Shown here in pieces: positions 1-5,017 of a DNA stretch of 5,971 nucleotides. A program made the translations under genes and the position numbers. The notes beneath the pieces are model-generated. The model saw only the letters and a list, made by a program, of their open reading frames with translations, did no database searches and was not told where the DNA came from. Position 1 is the stretch's first letter, and every line of letters begins with the position of its first letter. This stretch comes from CBDTYW01 sp965364735 (GTDB lineage: Bacteria; Actinomycetota; Nitriliruptoria; Nitriliruptorales; Nitriliruptoraceae): NCBI GenBank assembly GCA_965364735.1, contig CBDTYW010000232.1, forward strand, positions 1 to 5,971. The letters run 5' to 3'.

Positions 1-459
1 CCGTGCCGTCGCCTCGGTGGCGCCGGCGAACTGGTCGAGCAGATCGCGCTGGACCTCCGGGCGTGTCACCCGGGCGTGCTCGTGCTGGGCGTGGATCTCG
101 AGGACGTCCACGAGCAGCGGCGACAACGCGCTCACGGGGGCGAGCCGTCCGTTGATCCGGACCCGGGAACGCCCCTCCGCGAGCAGGTCGCGGGTGATGA
201 CGAGCTCGTCCGTGCCGTCGTCGAGGTGTTGGTGGGTGCTCGGTGGCGCGGGTGCCCAGCGGGCCTCGATCCGGGCAGCTGACGTGCCACGACGAACCAG
301 CGTCGACGAGGCTCGTGCCCCCCTCAGCAGCTGCAGCGCGGTCACGAGCATCGTCTTGCCGGCACCGGTCTCGCCGGTCACGACGGTGAGGCCGGGACCG
401 AGCGGCAGGGTCACGTCCTCGATGACGCCGAGGTCGGTGATGTGCAGCTCGTCGAGCAT
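1..459 (-). CDS. recN: DNA repair ATPase RecN, N-terminal 153 residues (runs off the left edge)
   Basis: RecN is an SMC-like ATPase that acts at DNA double-strand breaks in recombinational repair. The visible part is the N-terminal half of its ATPase head. It opens with a short strand-forming stretch (MLDELHITDLGVIED), followed by a perfect Walker A loop GETGAGKT at residues 29-36 and an RecN-type segment EIHAQHEHARV at about 121-131, close to the family's IHGQHEH motif but with Ala for Gly. The coiled coil, signature motif and Walker B lie outside the window. ATG at 459 is chosen because GGAG (466-469) sits 6 nt upstream and the protein then begins where the family usually does. An in-frame GTG at 501 would add 14 residues. 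It follows nadK by 64 nt on the same strand, the usual actinobacterial nadK-recN pairing, so co-transcription is likely. Identity is firm. Confidence 0.95.
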   Translation of the reverse strand, partial: MLDELHITDLGVIEDVTLPLGPGLTVVTGETGAGKTMLVTALQLLRGARASSTLVRRGTSAARIEARWAPAPPSTHQHLDDGTDELVITRDLLAEGRSRVRINGRLAPVSALSPLLVDVLEIHAQHEHARVTRPEVQRDLLDQFAGATEATAR

Positions 460-465
460 CCGCAG

Positions 466-469
466 CTCC
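466..469 (-). promoter_or_regulatory. Ribosome binding site of recN
   Basis: GGAG on the minus strand, 6 nt before the ATG at 459. It favours this start over the in-frame GTG at 501, which has no comparable site. Confidence 0.6.
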
Positions 470-523
470 GGAGGTGTCGCGGGAATGACGGGGACGGGCA
501 CGCTATCCGGCGCACCGTGAGGC

Positions 524-1387
524 TCAGCGCAGCCCGAACTTCCGCCGCACGAGCTCGTAGAAGTCGATGCTCTCGACGCGCGCAAGAACCACCGGGCTCG
601 CTCCGGTCCGGACACGGACGGCGCCTCCCGGAGGGGCGGTGACCGGCGGGCGACCGTCGCAGCTGATCACGGCGGCTTCCTGGTCGGACACGATGCGCAC
701 GACGACCTGCTCGTCCGGTGCGGCGACCAGCGTGCGGTCGAACAGCGAGTGCGGGGCGACGGGGGTCACGAGCACCGCGTTCAACGACGGCGAGACGATC
801 GGGCCACCCGCGGAGAGCGAGTAGGCCGTCGAGCCCGTGGAGGTGGCGAGGATCAGCGCATCGGCCGGAACCGAGGCGAACAACCCCGAGCCGATGTGGA
901 TCTCCATCTGGAGCAGCCGCTGGCGAGCCGTCTTCTCGACGGAGATCTCGTTGAGCGCCCAGCCCTGATGGATGATCTCCCCCGCCGCGTTCTCGACGTC
1001 GGCGTCGAGCGTGTGCCGCGCCTCCAACGTGACCTGACCTCGAGCGATCGCGTCGATCGCGGTCGGGAGCTCGTCGACCTCGACGTCAGCGAGGAAGCCG
1101 AGCCGACCGAGGTTGATGCCGAGCACGGGGACACCGGCATCGCGGCACCGATGCGCCGCACGCAGGAAGGTGCCGTCGCCCCCGAACGACAGGGCGAGAT
1201 CGACGCTCGCTCCGAACTCTCGTTCCGCGACGACCGACAGCTCGACCGAGCCCGGGCCGAGGTCCACGTCGGCGACGACCGCTGCGATGTCGTGGGCGGC
1301 GAGGAGCTTGGCGGTCCGCTCGGCAGCGCGAACCGAACGTTCCCGGCCTCCATGGACGACGAGCCCCACGACGCGCGGCGGCGTCAC
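524..1387 (-). CDS. nadK: NAD kinase
   Basis: NAD kinase phosphorylates NAD+ at the 2'-hydroxyl of the adenosine ribose to make NADP+ in the cytosol. The 287-residue product has the normal family length and the full motif set: GGDGT at 69-73 with the catalytic Asp at 71, the glycine-rich stretch GINLGRLGFL at 90-99, NE at 146-147, TGSTAYS at 184-190 followed by AGGP, and CDG at 243-245. The start is a GTG whose last two bases belong to the tlyA stop codon (GTGA overlap, 1384-1387). No Shine-Dalgarno-like sequence precedes it, so translation is probably coupled to tlyA. recN follows 64 nt downstream. Nothing looks truncated. Whether the enzyme uses ATP or polyphosphate as donor cannot be read from the sequence; many actinobacterial members accept both. 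Confidence 0.96.
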   Translation of the reverse strand: MTPPRVVGLVVHGGRERSVRAAERTAKLLAAHDIAAVVADVDLGPGSVELSVVAEREFGASVDLALSFGGDGTFLRAAHRCRDAGVPVLGINLGRLGFLADVEVDELPTAIDAIARGQVTLEARHTLDADVENAAGEIIHQGWALNEISVEKTARQRLLQMEIHIGSGLFASVPADALILATSTGSTAYSLSAGGPIVSPSLNAVLVTPVAPHSLFDRTLVAAPDEQVVVRIVSDQEAAVISCDGRPPVTAPPGGAVRVRTGASPVVLARVESIDFYELVRRKFGLR

Positions 1388-2211
1388 GCGCCGTGCTCGG
1401 CGGCCAGGGCTCGACCCTCGTCGGTCGCGACCGCGATCAACACGTCAAGGTCAACGACCCGTGTCAGGTCCGGCGTGAGGTGCACGAGGAACTCGATGTT
1501 GCCTGCGGGCCCGGGAAGGGTCGAGGCGGTGACCCCGACGCACGGCCAACCTAGCGCTGCGGCTGCAGCGCCGACCTCGCGCAGGACACGCGTCCAGACG
1601 GCAGGGTCCCGCACGACACCGCCCCTCCCGACGTCGTCACGTCCGGCCTCGAACTGGGGCTTCACCAGCAGCACGCCATCGGCGGCACCGGCCGTCAGCG
1701 CGTGGAGGGTCGGCAGCACGAGCGCGAGGCTGATGAACGACAGGTCCGCGACGACGAGATCGGGCAGCGGGTCCGGCATCTGCTCGAGCGTGACGTCGCG
1801 GATGTTGGTCCGCTCCCGCACGTCGACCCGCTCGTGCGTGCGGATCCGCTCATGGACCTGGCCGTAGCCGACGTCCACGGCCAGGACGTGTGCCGCACCG
1901 CGCTGGAGCAGGCAGTCCGTGAAGCCGCCGGTGGACACCCCGGCGTCGAGGGCGTGACGGCCGTCGACGTCGATCCCGAACGTGTCCAGGGCGTGCTCGA
2001 GCTTCCCCCCGCCGCGCGACACGAACTTCCGTGGTGGAGCCGCGACATGCAGGTTCTGGCTGGCCAGGACCTGGGACGCCGGCTTGTGAGCAGGTGCGCC
2101 GTCGATCGTGACGAGCCCGGCGGCGATGGCCTCCTGCGCCTCGGCGCGTGACGTGACCAGCCCACGCCGGACGAGCTCGGCGTCGAGTCGTCGACGGGGG
2201 GCGGCGGCGAT
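1384..2211 (-). CDS. tlyA: TlyA family rRNA (cytidine-2'-O)-methyltransferase, apparent ATC start
   Basis: TlyA methylates the 2'-hydroxyl of cytidines in 16S and 23S rRNA (C1409 and C1920 in M. tuberculosis), which sensitises ribosomes to capreomycin. Read from 2211 the protein is 275 residues, against 268 in M. tuberculosis. An S4 RNA-binding domain occupies about residues 8-58 (RRLDAELVRRGLVTSR onward). An FtsJ-like Rossmann methyltransferase follows, with the SAM loop LDAGVSTGGFTD at 88-99, DVGYGQ at 113-118 and ADLSFIS at 155-161. K70, D156, K184 and E240 match the family's K-D-K-E tetrad. The start is odd: no ATG, GTG or TTG lies in frame near the expected N-terminus. ATC at 2211 falls two residues from the M. 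tuberculosis start and has GAAGAGG 9 nt upstream. The only upstream canonical start, GTG at 2409, would add 66 residues read out of frame through the preceding gene. Family assignment is firm; the start codon is inferred. Confidence 0.93.
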   Translation of the reverse strand: MAAAPRRRLDAELVRRGLVTSRAEAQEAIAAGLVTIDGAPAHKPASQVLASQNLHVAAPPRKFVSRGGGKLEHALDTFGIDVDGRHALDAGVSTGGFTDCLLQRGAAHVLAVDVGYGQVHERIRTHERVDVRERTNIRDVTLEQMPDPLPDLVVADLSFISLALVLPTLHALTAGAADGVLLVKPQFEAGRDDVGRGGVVRDPAVWTRVLREVGAAAAALGWPCVGVTASTLPGPAGNIEFLVHLTPDLTRVVDLDVLIAVATDEGRALAAEHGA

Positions 2212-2215
2212 GCCG

Positions 2216-2383
2216 TCAGGCCTCTTCGACGGTGCGCAGCGCGGAGACGAGCCGCTTGTGCACCTGGTCGAACCATCGGGGACGGTCCGCGAGCGGCATC
2301 TGCTCGAGCTGCTCGAGCTCGCGGCGGAGCGCGTCGAGGTCGTCGTTCTCGCCCTGAACGGGCGGTGCGGCGTCGGTGTCCAC
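2216..2383 (-). CDS. Small conserved-context hypothetical protein, 55 aa
   Basis: A short acidic protein with no domain I recognise. After a disordered-looking start (MDTDAAPPVQGENDD) it has a heptad-like charged helix, LDALRRELEQLEQM at about 16-29, then DRPRWFDQVHKRLVSALRTVEEA to the end, so it is probably two helices. GTG at 2383 is chosen because GGAGG lies 5 nt upstream. The frame stays open further upstream, but that part overlaps the reductase gene. The stop is 4 nt before the tlyA start, and its last codons carry the tlyA ribosome binding site, so the two are likely co-translated. In M. tuberculosis a similarly short hypothetical (Rv1693) lies directly before tlyA, so this may be its positional counterpart; I cannot confirm homology. 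The helix also loosely recalls XseB, but no xseA is nearby, so I do not assign that. Confidence 0.75.
   Translation of the reverse strand: MDTDAAPPVQGENDDLDALRRELEQLEQMPLADRPRWFDQVHKRLVSALRTVEEA
2221..2227 (-). promoter_or_regulatory. Ribosome binding site for tlyA
   Basis: GAAGAGG on the minus strand, inside the last codons of the upstream small gene and 9 nt before the ATC at 2211. Its position supports initiation at or very near 2211 rather than at the distant GTG at 2409. Confidence 0.5.
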
Positions 2384-2388
2384 CGTGA

Positions 2389-2393
2389 CCTCC
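2389..2393 (-). promoter_or_regulatory. Ribosome binding site of the 55-aa gene
   Basis: GGAGG on the minus strand, 5 nt before the GTG at 2383. It is among the best Shine-Dalgarno matches in the window and is the main reason for trusting this small gene and its start. Confidence 0.7.
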
Positions 2394-2418
2394 GTCTCAG
2401 CGCTTGCACGGTCCTGCG

Positions 2419-2424
2419 AGCCTA
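2419..2424 (-). promoter_or_regulatory. Possible -10 element for the small gene-tlyA-nadK-recN block
   Basis: TAGGCT on the minus strand fits the TANNNT pattern of actinobacterial -10 boxes. It lies in the 59-nt gap after the reductase gene, about 35 nt before the GTG at 2383. No convincing -35 is seen, and read-through from the reductase gene is equally possible. Confidence 0.25.
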
Positions 2425-2442
2425 GCGATGCGGTCGGACACC

Positions 2443-3198
2443 TCAGCGGAGGCGGTAGCGCAGCAGCAGCTCGCTGTCGTGCTCGATCAGACCGATGAGG
2501 TCGAGCTCGACGAGCCCATCCAGCTCGCCGTCGATGATGCCGCCGCCAGCGCGACCGGCCAACGTGGCAGCCCGCGTCAGGAAGATCTCGTCGACGAGGC
2601 CGGCCCGCAGCATGCTCGCGTTGAACGACGGGCCGCCTTCGACCGTCACCCATCGCACTCCCTCGGCGTGCAGCTCACGCAGCGCCGCAGCGAGGTCCAC
2701 GTCGTCCTCGCCATGCCGCCGGACGTCTGCCACCTCCGCGAGCTGATCGGCCTCGGCGCTGCCGGTCGTGATGACGACCGGCAGCGCCGGGACGTCGCCG
2801 TTGCAGCCCTTGGTCTCGGTGAACATCCGGGCATCGGCACGAAGGTTCCCGCTGCGGGTCACGATCGCGAGGCGGGCGCGCGGTCCCTGGCCCCGCCGGG
2901 CTCGCGCTGCGCGCTCCTCGGGGTCGTGTGGCCGCACCGGCCCGTAGTCCTCGTCCCGGGCGGTTCCTGCCGCGACCATGACCACGTCCGCACGGCCACG
3001 GAGCCGACGGAACGAGCTGTGGTCGGCCTCACCGCCGAGGTCTGACGAGGAGCCGTCCACGGCGATCACGCCCTCGACGGAGGCCACCATCTGCAGCGCG
3101 ACCCAGGGGCGGTCCTGCGCGGCATCGTCCCCGGGCTCGAGGTCCAGATAGAGCTCTGACGGAGACATCGGCGCGCACGCCGGCACCAGCTGCCGCAT
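2443..3198 (-). CDS. Pyrimidine reductase family protein (RibD C-terminal / dihydrofolate-reductase-like fold)
   Basis: A 251-residue cytosolic protein with the stand-alone RibD_C fold. In riboflavin synthesis this domain uses NADPH to reduce the ribosyl side chain of a pyrimidine intermediate. Visible hallmarks are PWVALQMVASVEGVIAVDG (31-49), where the family usually has SLDG, then DLGGEAD (53-59), RADVVMVAAGTARDEDYG (69-86), LAIVTRSGNL (110-119) and VEGGPSFNASMLRAGLVDE (186-204). No deaminase domain is fused and no other rib gene is in the window, so a role in riboflavin synthesis is not shown; many actinobacterial homologues of this type have no known substrate. ATG at 3198 is well supported by GAGGAG 5 nt upstream. 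It ends 59 nt before the small gene-tlyA block on the same strand and could lead that operon. M. tuberculosis has no such gene between Rv1692 and Rv1693 as far as I recall. Confidence 0.88.
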   Translation of the reverse strand: MRQLVPACAPMSPSELYLDLEPGDDAAQDRPWVALQMVASVEGVIAVDGSSSDLGGEADHSSFRRLRGRADVVMVAAGTARDEDYGPVRPHDPEERAARARRGQGPRARLAIVTRSGNLRADARMFTETKGCNGDVPALPVVITTGSAEADQLAEVADVRRHGEDDVDLAAALRELHAEGVRWVTVEGGPSFNASMLRAGLVDEIFLTRAATLAGRAGGGIIDGELDGLVELDLIGLIEHDSELLLRYRLR

Positions 3199-3203
3199 CC
3201 CTG

Positions 3204-3209
3204 CTCCTC
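3204..3209 (-). promoter_or_regulatory. Ribosome binding site of the pyrimidine reductase gene
   Basis: GAGGAG on the minus strand with a 5-nt spacer to the ATG at 3198. It settles this start. Confidence 0.7.
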
Positions 3210-3220
3210 GTTCACCGTCA

Positions 3221-3247
3221 GTCGCCCAGCTGACGCGATCGGGCGAC
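3221..3247. promoter_or_regulatory. Inverted repeat in the divergent promoter region (operator or leader hairpin candidate)
   Basis: Perfect 7-bp arms GTCGCCC (3221-3227) and GGGCGAC (3241-3247) are separated by 13 nt. The arm centres are 20 nt apart, about two helical turns, as in many dimer operators. On the minus strand it overlaps the downstream edge of a possible -10 (TAGCGT, 3246-3251) and runs into the likely leader of the reductase gene. It could bind a repressor or form a leader hairpin; chance in GC-rich DNA is also possible. Confidence 0.35.
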
Positions 3248-3275
3248 GCTACCCCGGCGGCCTCCGGATACCGAA
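3246..3275 (-). promoter_or_regulatory. Possible promoter of the pyrimidine reductase gene
   Basis: On the minus strand, TTCGGT (3270-3275) and TAGCGT (3246-3251) are separated by 18 nt. The -10 fits the TANNNT pattern and the -35 starts with TT. This would give a leader of roughly 40 nt before the ATG at 3198. The match is only moderate. Confidence 0.3.
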
Positions 3276-3346
3276 GCGGATCAGATCACGCCGTTCCGAC
3301 GGAGCGGGCACTACGATTCAGCGTCCCCTCACCCGCTGGACCACAC

Positions 3347-3685
3347 GTGACCGATCCCGCCGACATCGAGCGCATCATGCGCCAGTTCGTCGGTCGGCTC
3401 GACACGATGGACCGCTCCCAGCGAGCGATGCTGCCGAGCCGACGAACGATCGAGGCGACGTGCAGCGACCTCGGGCTCACCTACCACGCGTTCTGGCGCG
3501 ACGGTGCGCTCTCAGACCTGAACCTCGGTCCGATCCTGCGCCCGAACATCCGGATCCTCGTCGTGTCCAGCGTCCTCGTGGACCTCGCGAGCGGGAGCCT
3601 GCGCTTCTCGGACGCATGGCTGCGCGGCCAGGTGCAGCTCGAGGCCTCCATGACCGACATGTTCCGGCTGCGCGCAGCGATGTGA
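3347..3685 (+). CDS. Small SCP2-like (sterol carrier protein 2 fold) protein, 112 aa
   Basis: The protein has the order of features I expect of a minimal SCP2 domain, a fold with a hydrophobic tunnel that binds lipids. An N-terminal helix (about 5-30, IERIMRQFVGRLDTMDRS) is followed by strands with an RDG turn (TIEATCSDLGLTYHAFWRDG, 34-53). Then comes NIRILVVSSVLVDLASGSL (67-85), and finally FSDAWLRGQVQLEAS (87-101) leading to DMFRLRAAM, resembling the family's final segment (acidic or small residue, AW, G, V, then a DLxRLR-like helix). No signal peptide or membrane segment is seen, so it is probably cytosolic. The start is GTG at 3347 with only a weak GGA 6 nt upstream. It diverges from the reductase gene and converges on the HAD+GNAT gene. 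I recall small SCP2 genes near tlyA in Streptomyces, which fits. Its ligand is unknown. Confidence 0.65.
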   Translation: MTDPADIERIMRQFVGRLDTMDRSQRAMLPSRRTIEATCSDLGLTYHAFWRDGALSDLNLGPILRPNIRILVVSSVLVDLASGSLRFSDAWLRGQVQLEASMTDMFRLRAAM

Positions 3686-3706
3686 CGGGTCAGCACGAGG
3701 ACCGGG

Positions 3707-4921
3707 TCAGGGCGCAACGCGGCGGACGAACGCCGGAGCGTCTGGGTCGGCACCCTCGAGGAGCTCCGACGGGACCCGGTCCCGCTGGACACGCCAGAAG
3801 CCGAGCTTCGTGAACATCTCCTCGGCACCGGCGGTGAGCAGGTAGGTCCAGGTGACCTGCTGCTGCCGAAGGTGGCTGAGGGCGCGAACGACGAGGTGCG
3901 TGCCGGTCCCGTGCCCGCGCTCACCCGGGTCCACCACGATCCCGCGCAAGACGGCCGTGTCCTCGTGGATCTGCCAGCTGATCGTCCCCGCGACCCGGTT
4001 GTCGGGGGTCAGGCCGATCATCGTCGTGGCCAGTCGGGTCTGGACAGCCGCGGCCTCACCGCTCCGTCCCACGCTCTCGAGCAGGGCCTTGATCTGCGAC
4101 ACGTGCACCGGCTCGGCCATGACGAGGCGCGGCGGTTCCGGGCCGTCGATCTCGCCGAGGGTGTTGACCACCCACTTCGGGGGGCTGTCGACATCGATCA
4201 GCGAGGCCCACGAGGCGACGCCGGTCAGGACGAGCGCACCGTCCCAGCCCATGCGCTGAGCGGCGTGCATGTCGGTGGCAGGCTGATCACCGATGACGAG
4301 GATCTGCCCGTCCTCGTGGAGGGCCAGACGGTCGCGGGCGAGCTCGAAGAGATAGGTCTGCGGCTTCCCTGCGATCTCTGCCACGACGCCTGTGGCCTCC
4401 GTGAGGTACGCGAGCGCTGCGCCGTTGCCGGGAACGTGGCTGCCATCGGCCGTCGGAAGCCGGGAGTCCGGGTTCGTCCCGAGGAAGCGAGCACCTCGGG
4501 AAATCGCCCTCGCGGCAGCCCGAAGACGTGCGTAGGTGAGCGCGTCGTCATAGCCCACGATCACGACCGCGGCTTCGTCAGCGTCGGTCACGATGGTGGC
4601 GCCGCGCTCGAGCAGCGTCTGCTGCAGCGCCGCTGAGCCCACGACGAAGACCTTGGGGCCCATCGAGGCACCGACCAGGTACGCCGTCGCCGTCGCGCTG
4701 GTGATCACGTCTTCCGCGCTGCAGGGGATGCGGGCGATGTTCAGCAGATCAGCCCATTGCTGCTCGGTACGCGACGAGTTGTTCGTCACATAGGCGATCT
4801 TCTGGCCGCCTCGTCGGAGGCGACGGAGCACGGCGACGGCATCACGGATCGGCTGGTCACCGTGCACCACGACGCCGTCGAGGTCCACGATCAGGCCGGC
4901 GTACTGGGAGGCGATCGTCAT
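3707..4921 (-). CDS. HAD-IIA phosphatase fused to a GNAT domain; probable glycerol-3-phosphate phosphatase
   Basis: A 404-residue two-domain protein. The N-terminal HAD-IIA phosphatase (about 5-255) has all motifs: DLDGV with nucleophile D13 and acid/base D15, VTNNS with T46, GKPQ with K186, and GDQPATD with D212 and D217. The C-terminal part (about 265-385) is a GNAT domain with IVVDPGERGHGTG, containing RGHGTG (335-340), the acetyl-CoA pyrophosphate loop, and the closing MFTKLGFWR. The same architecture and neighbourhood occur in M. tuberculosis Rv1692, a D,L-glycerol 3-phosphate phosphatase that recycles phospholipid head groups. Glycerol 3-phosphate is therefore the best substrate guess, by inference. 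ATG at 4921 places DLDG at residue 13, as usual. An upstream in-frame start at 4999 would add 26 residues lacking family character. No Shine-Dalgarno precedes the ATG. It is probably monocistronic here: the SCP2-like gene converges on its 3' end and the DUF1015 gene diverges from its 5' end. Confidence 0.9.
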   Translation of the reverse strand: MTIASQYAGLIVDLDGVVVHGDQPIRDAVAVLRRLRRGGQKIAYVTNNSSRTEQQWADLLNIARIPCSAEDVITSATATAYLVGASMGPKVFVVGSAALQQTLLERGATIVTDADEAAVVIVGYDDALTYARLRAAARAISRGARFLGTNPDSRLPTADGSHVPGNGAALAYLTEATGVVAEIAGKPQTYLFELARDRLALHEDGQILVIGDQPATDMHAAQRMGWDGALVLTGVASWASLIDVDSPPKWVVNTLGEIDGPEPPRLVMAEPVHVSQIKALLESVGRSGEAAAVQTRLATTMIGLTPDNRVAGTISWQIHEDTAVLRGIVVDPGERGHGTGTHLVVRALSHLRQQQVTWTYLLTAGAEEMFTKLGFWRVQRDRVPSELLEGADPDAPAFVRRVAP

Positions 4922-4928
4922 GCGCGTG

Positions 4929-4934
4929 AGGCTA
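4929..4934 (-). promoter_or_regulatory. Candidate -10 element for a leaderless HAD+GNAT transcript
   Basis: TAGCCT on the minus strand occupies positions -13 to -8 relative to the ATG at 4921 and fits the TANNNT pattern found just before leaderless starts in actinobacteria. The absence of any Shine-Dalgarno sequence before this ATG fits the idea. No clear -35 is seen. Confidence 0.4.
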
Positions 4935-4950
4935 GCCGCAGGGACCGTCG

Positions 4951-4979
4951 CGACACCGCCCGACGACACGTCGGTGTCG
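4951..4979. repeat. Inverted repeat between the HAD+GNAT and DUF1015 genes
   Basis: Perfect 8-bp arms CGACACCG (4951-4958) and CGGTGTCG (4972-4979) are separated by 13 nt, in the 96-bp divergent region. An alternative pairing, CGACAC with GTGTCG around GTCG, overlaps the right arm. It may be a shared operator for the two divergent genes or chance; no regulator is encoded nearby. Confidence 0.35.
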
Positions 4980-5017
4980 ACGCCTGCGGGACGGCACACT
5001 CCTGCCCCCGTCCCCCG

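Noticed and set aside
17..520. Plus-strand frames opposite recN
   Set aside because: The minus strand encodes RecN with a perfect Walker A loop; the plus-strand reading is Ser/Arg-rich shadow sequence.
749..1867. Long plus-strand open frame (372 codons)
   Set aside because: It lies antisense to nadK and tlyA, both of which show complete family motifs. The frame is a by-product of GC-rich codon use and its translation is Arg/Ser-rich with no recognisable domain.
2212..2409. N-terminal extension of tlyA to the GTG at 2409
   Set aside because: The added 66 residues are low-complexity Arg/Ser/Thr and are the out-of-frame reading of the small gene, which has its own strong ribosome binding site.
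2384..2653. Upstream extension of the 55-aa gene's frame
   Set aside because: It would overlap the 3' end of the reductase gene in another frame, and the extra residues look like shadow translation. GGAGG before the GTG at 2383 gives a better start.
3312..3317. TACGAT as -10 of the SCP2-like gene
   Set aside because: The hexamer is reasonable and 30 nt before the GTG, but no acceptable -35 lies 16-18 nt upstream, so I did not list it as a promoter.
3199..3346. Riboswitch (for example FMN) before the reductase gene
   Set aside because: The likely leader is only about 40 nt and shows one short hairpin, far too small and without the conserved multi-helix layout of an FMN riboswitch.
3286..3480. 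Minus-strand 64-codon frame in the second intergenic region
   Set aside because: It overlaps the SCP2-like gene antisense, lacks a ribosome binding site and has no recognisable features.
3872..4636. Plus-strand open frame of 254 codons
   Set aside because: It is antisense to the HAD+GNAT gene, whose catalytic motifs are all intact; the plus-strand translation has no family signature.
4757..5017. Upstream part of the DUF1015 open frame
   Set aside because: It overlaps the first codons of the HAD gene on the other strand and adds nothing resembling DUF1015; the domain begins near FRPTWF, after 5018.
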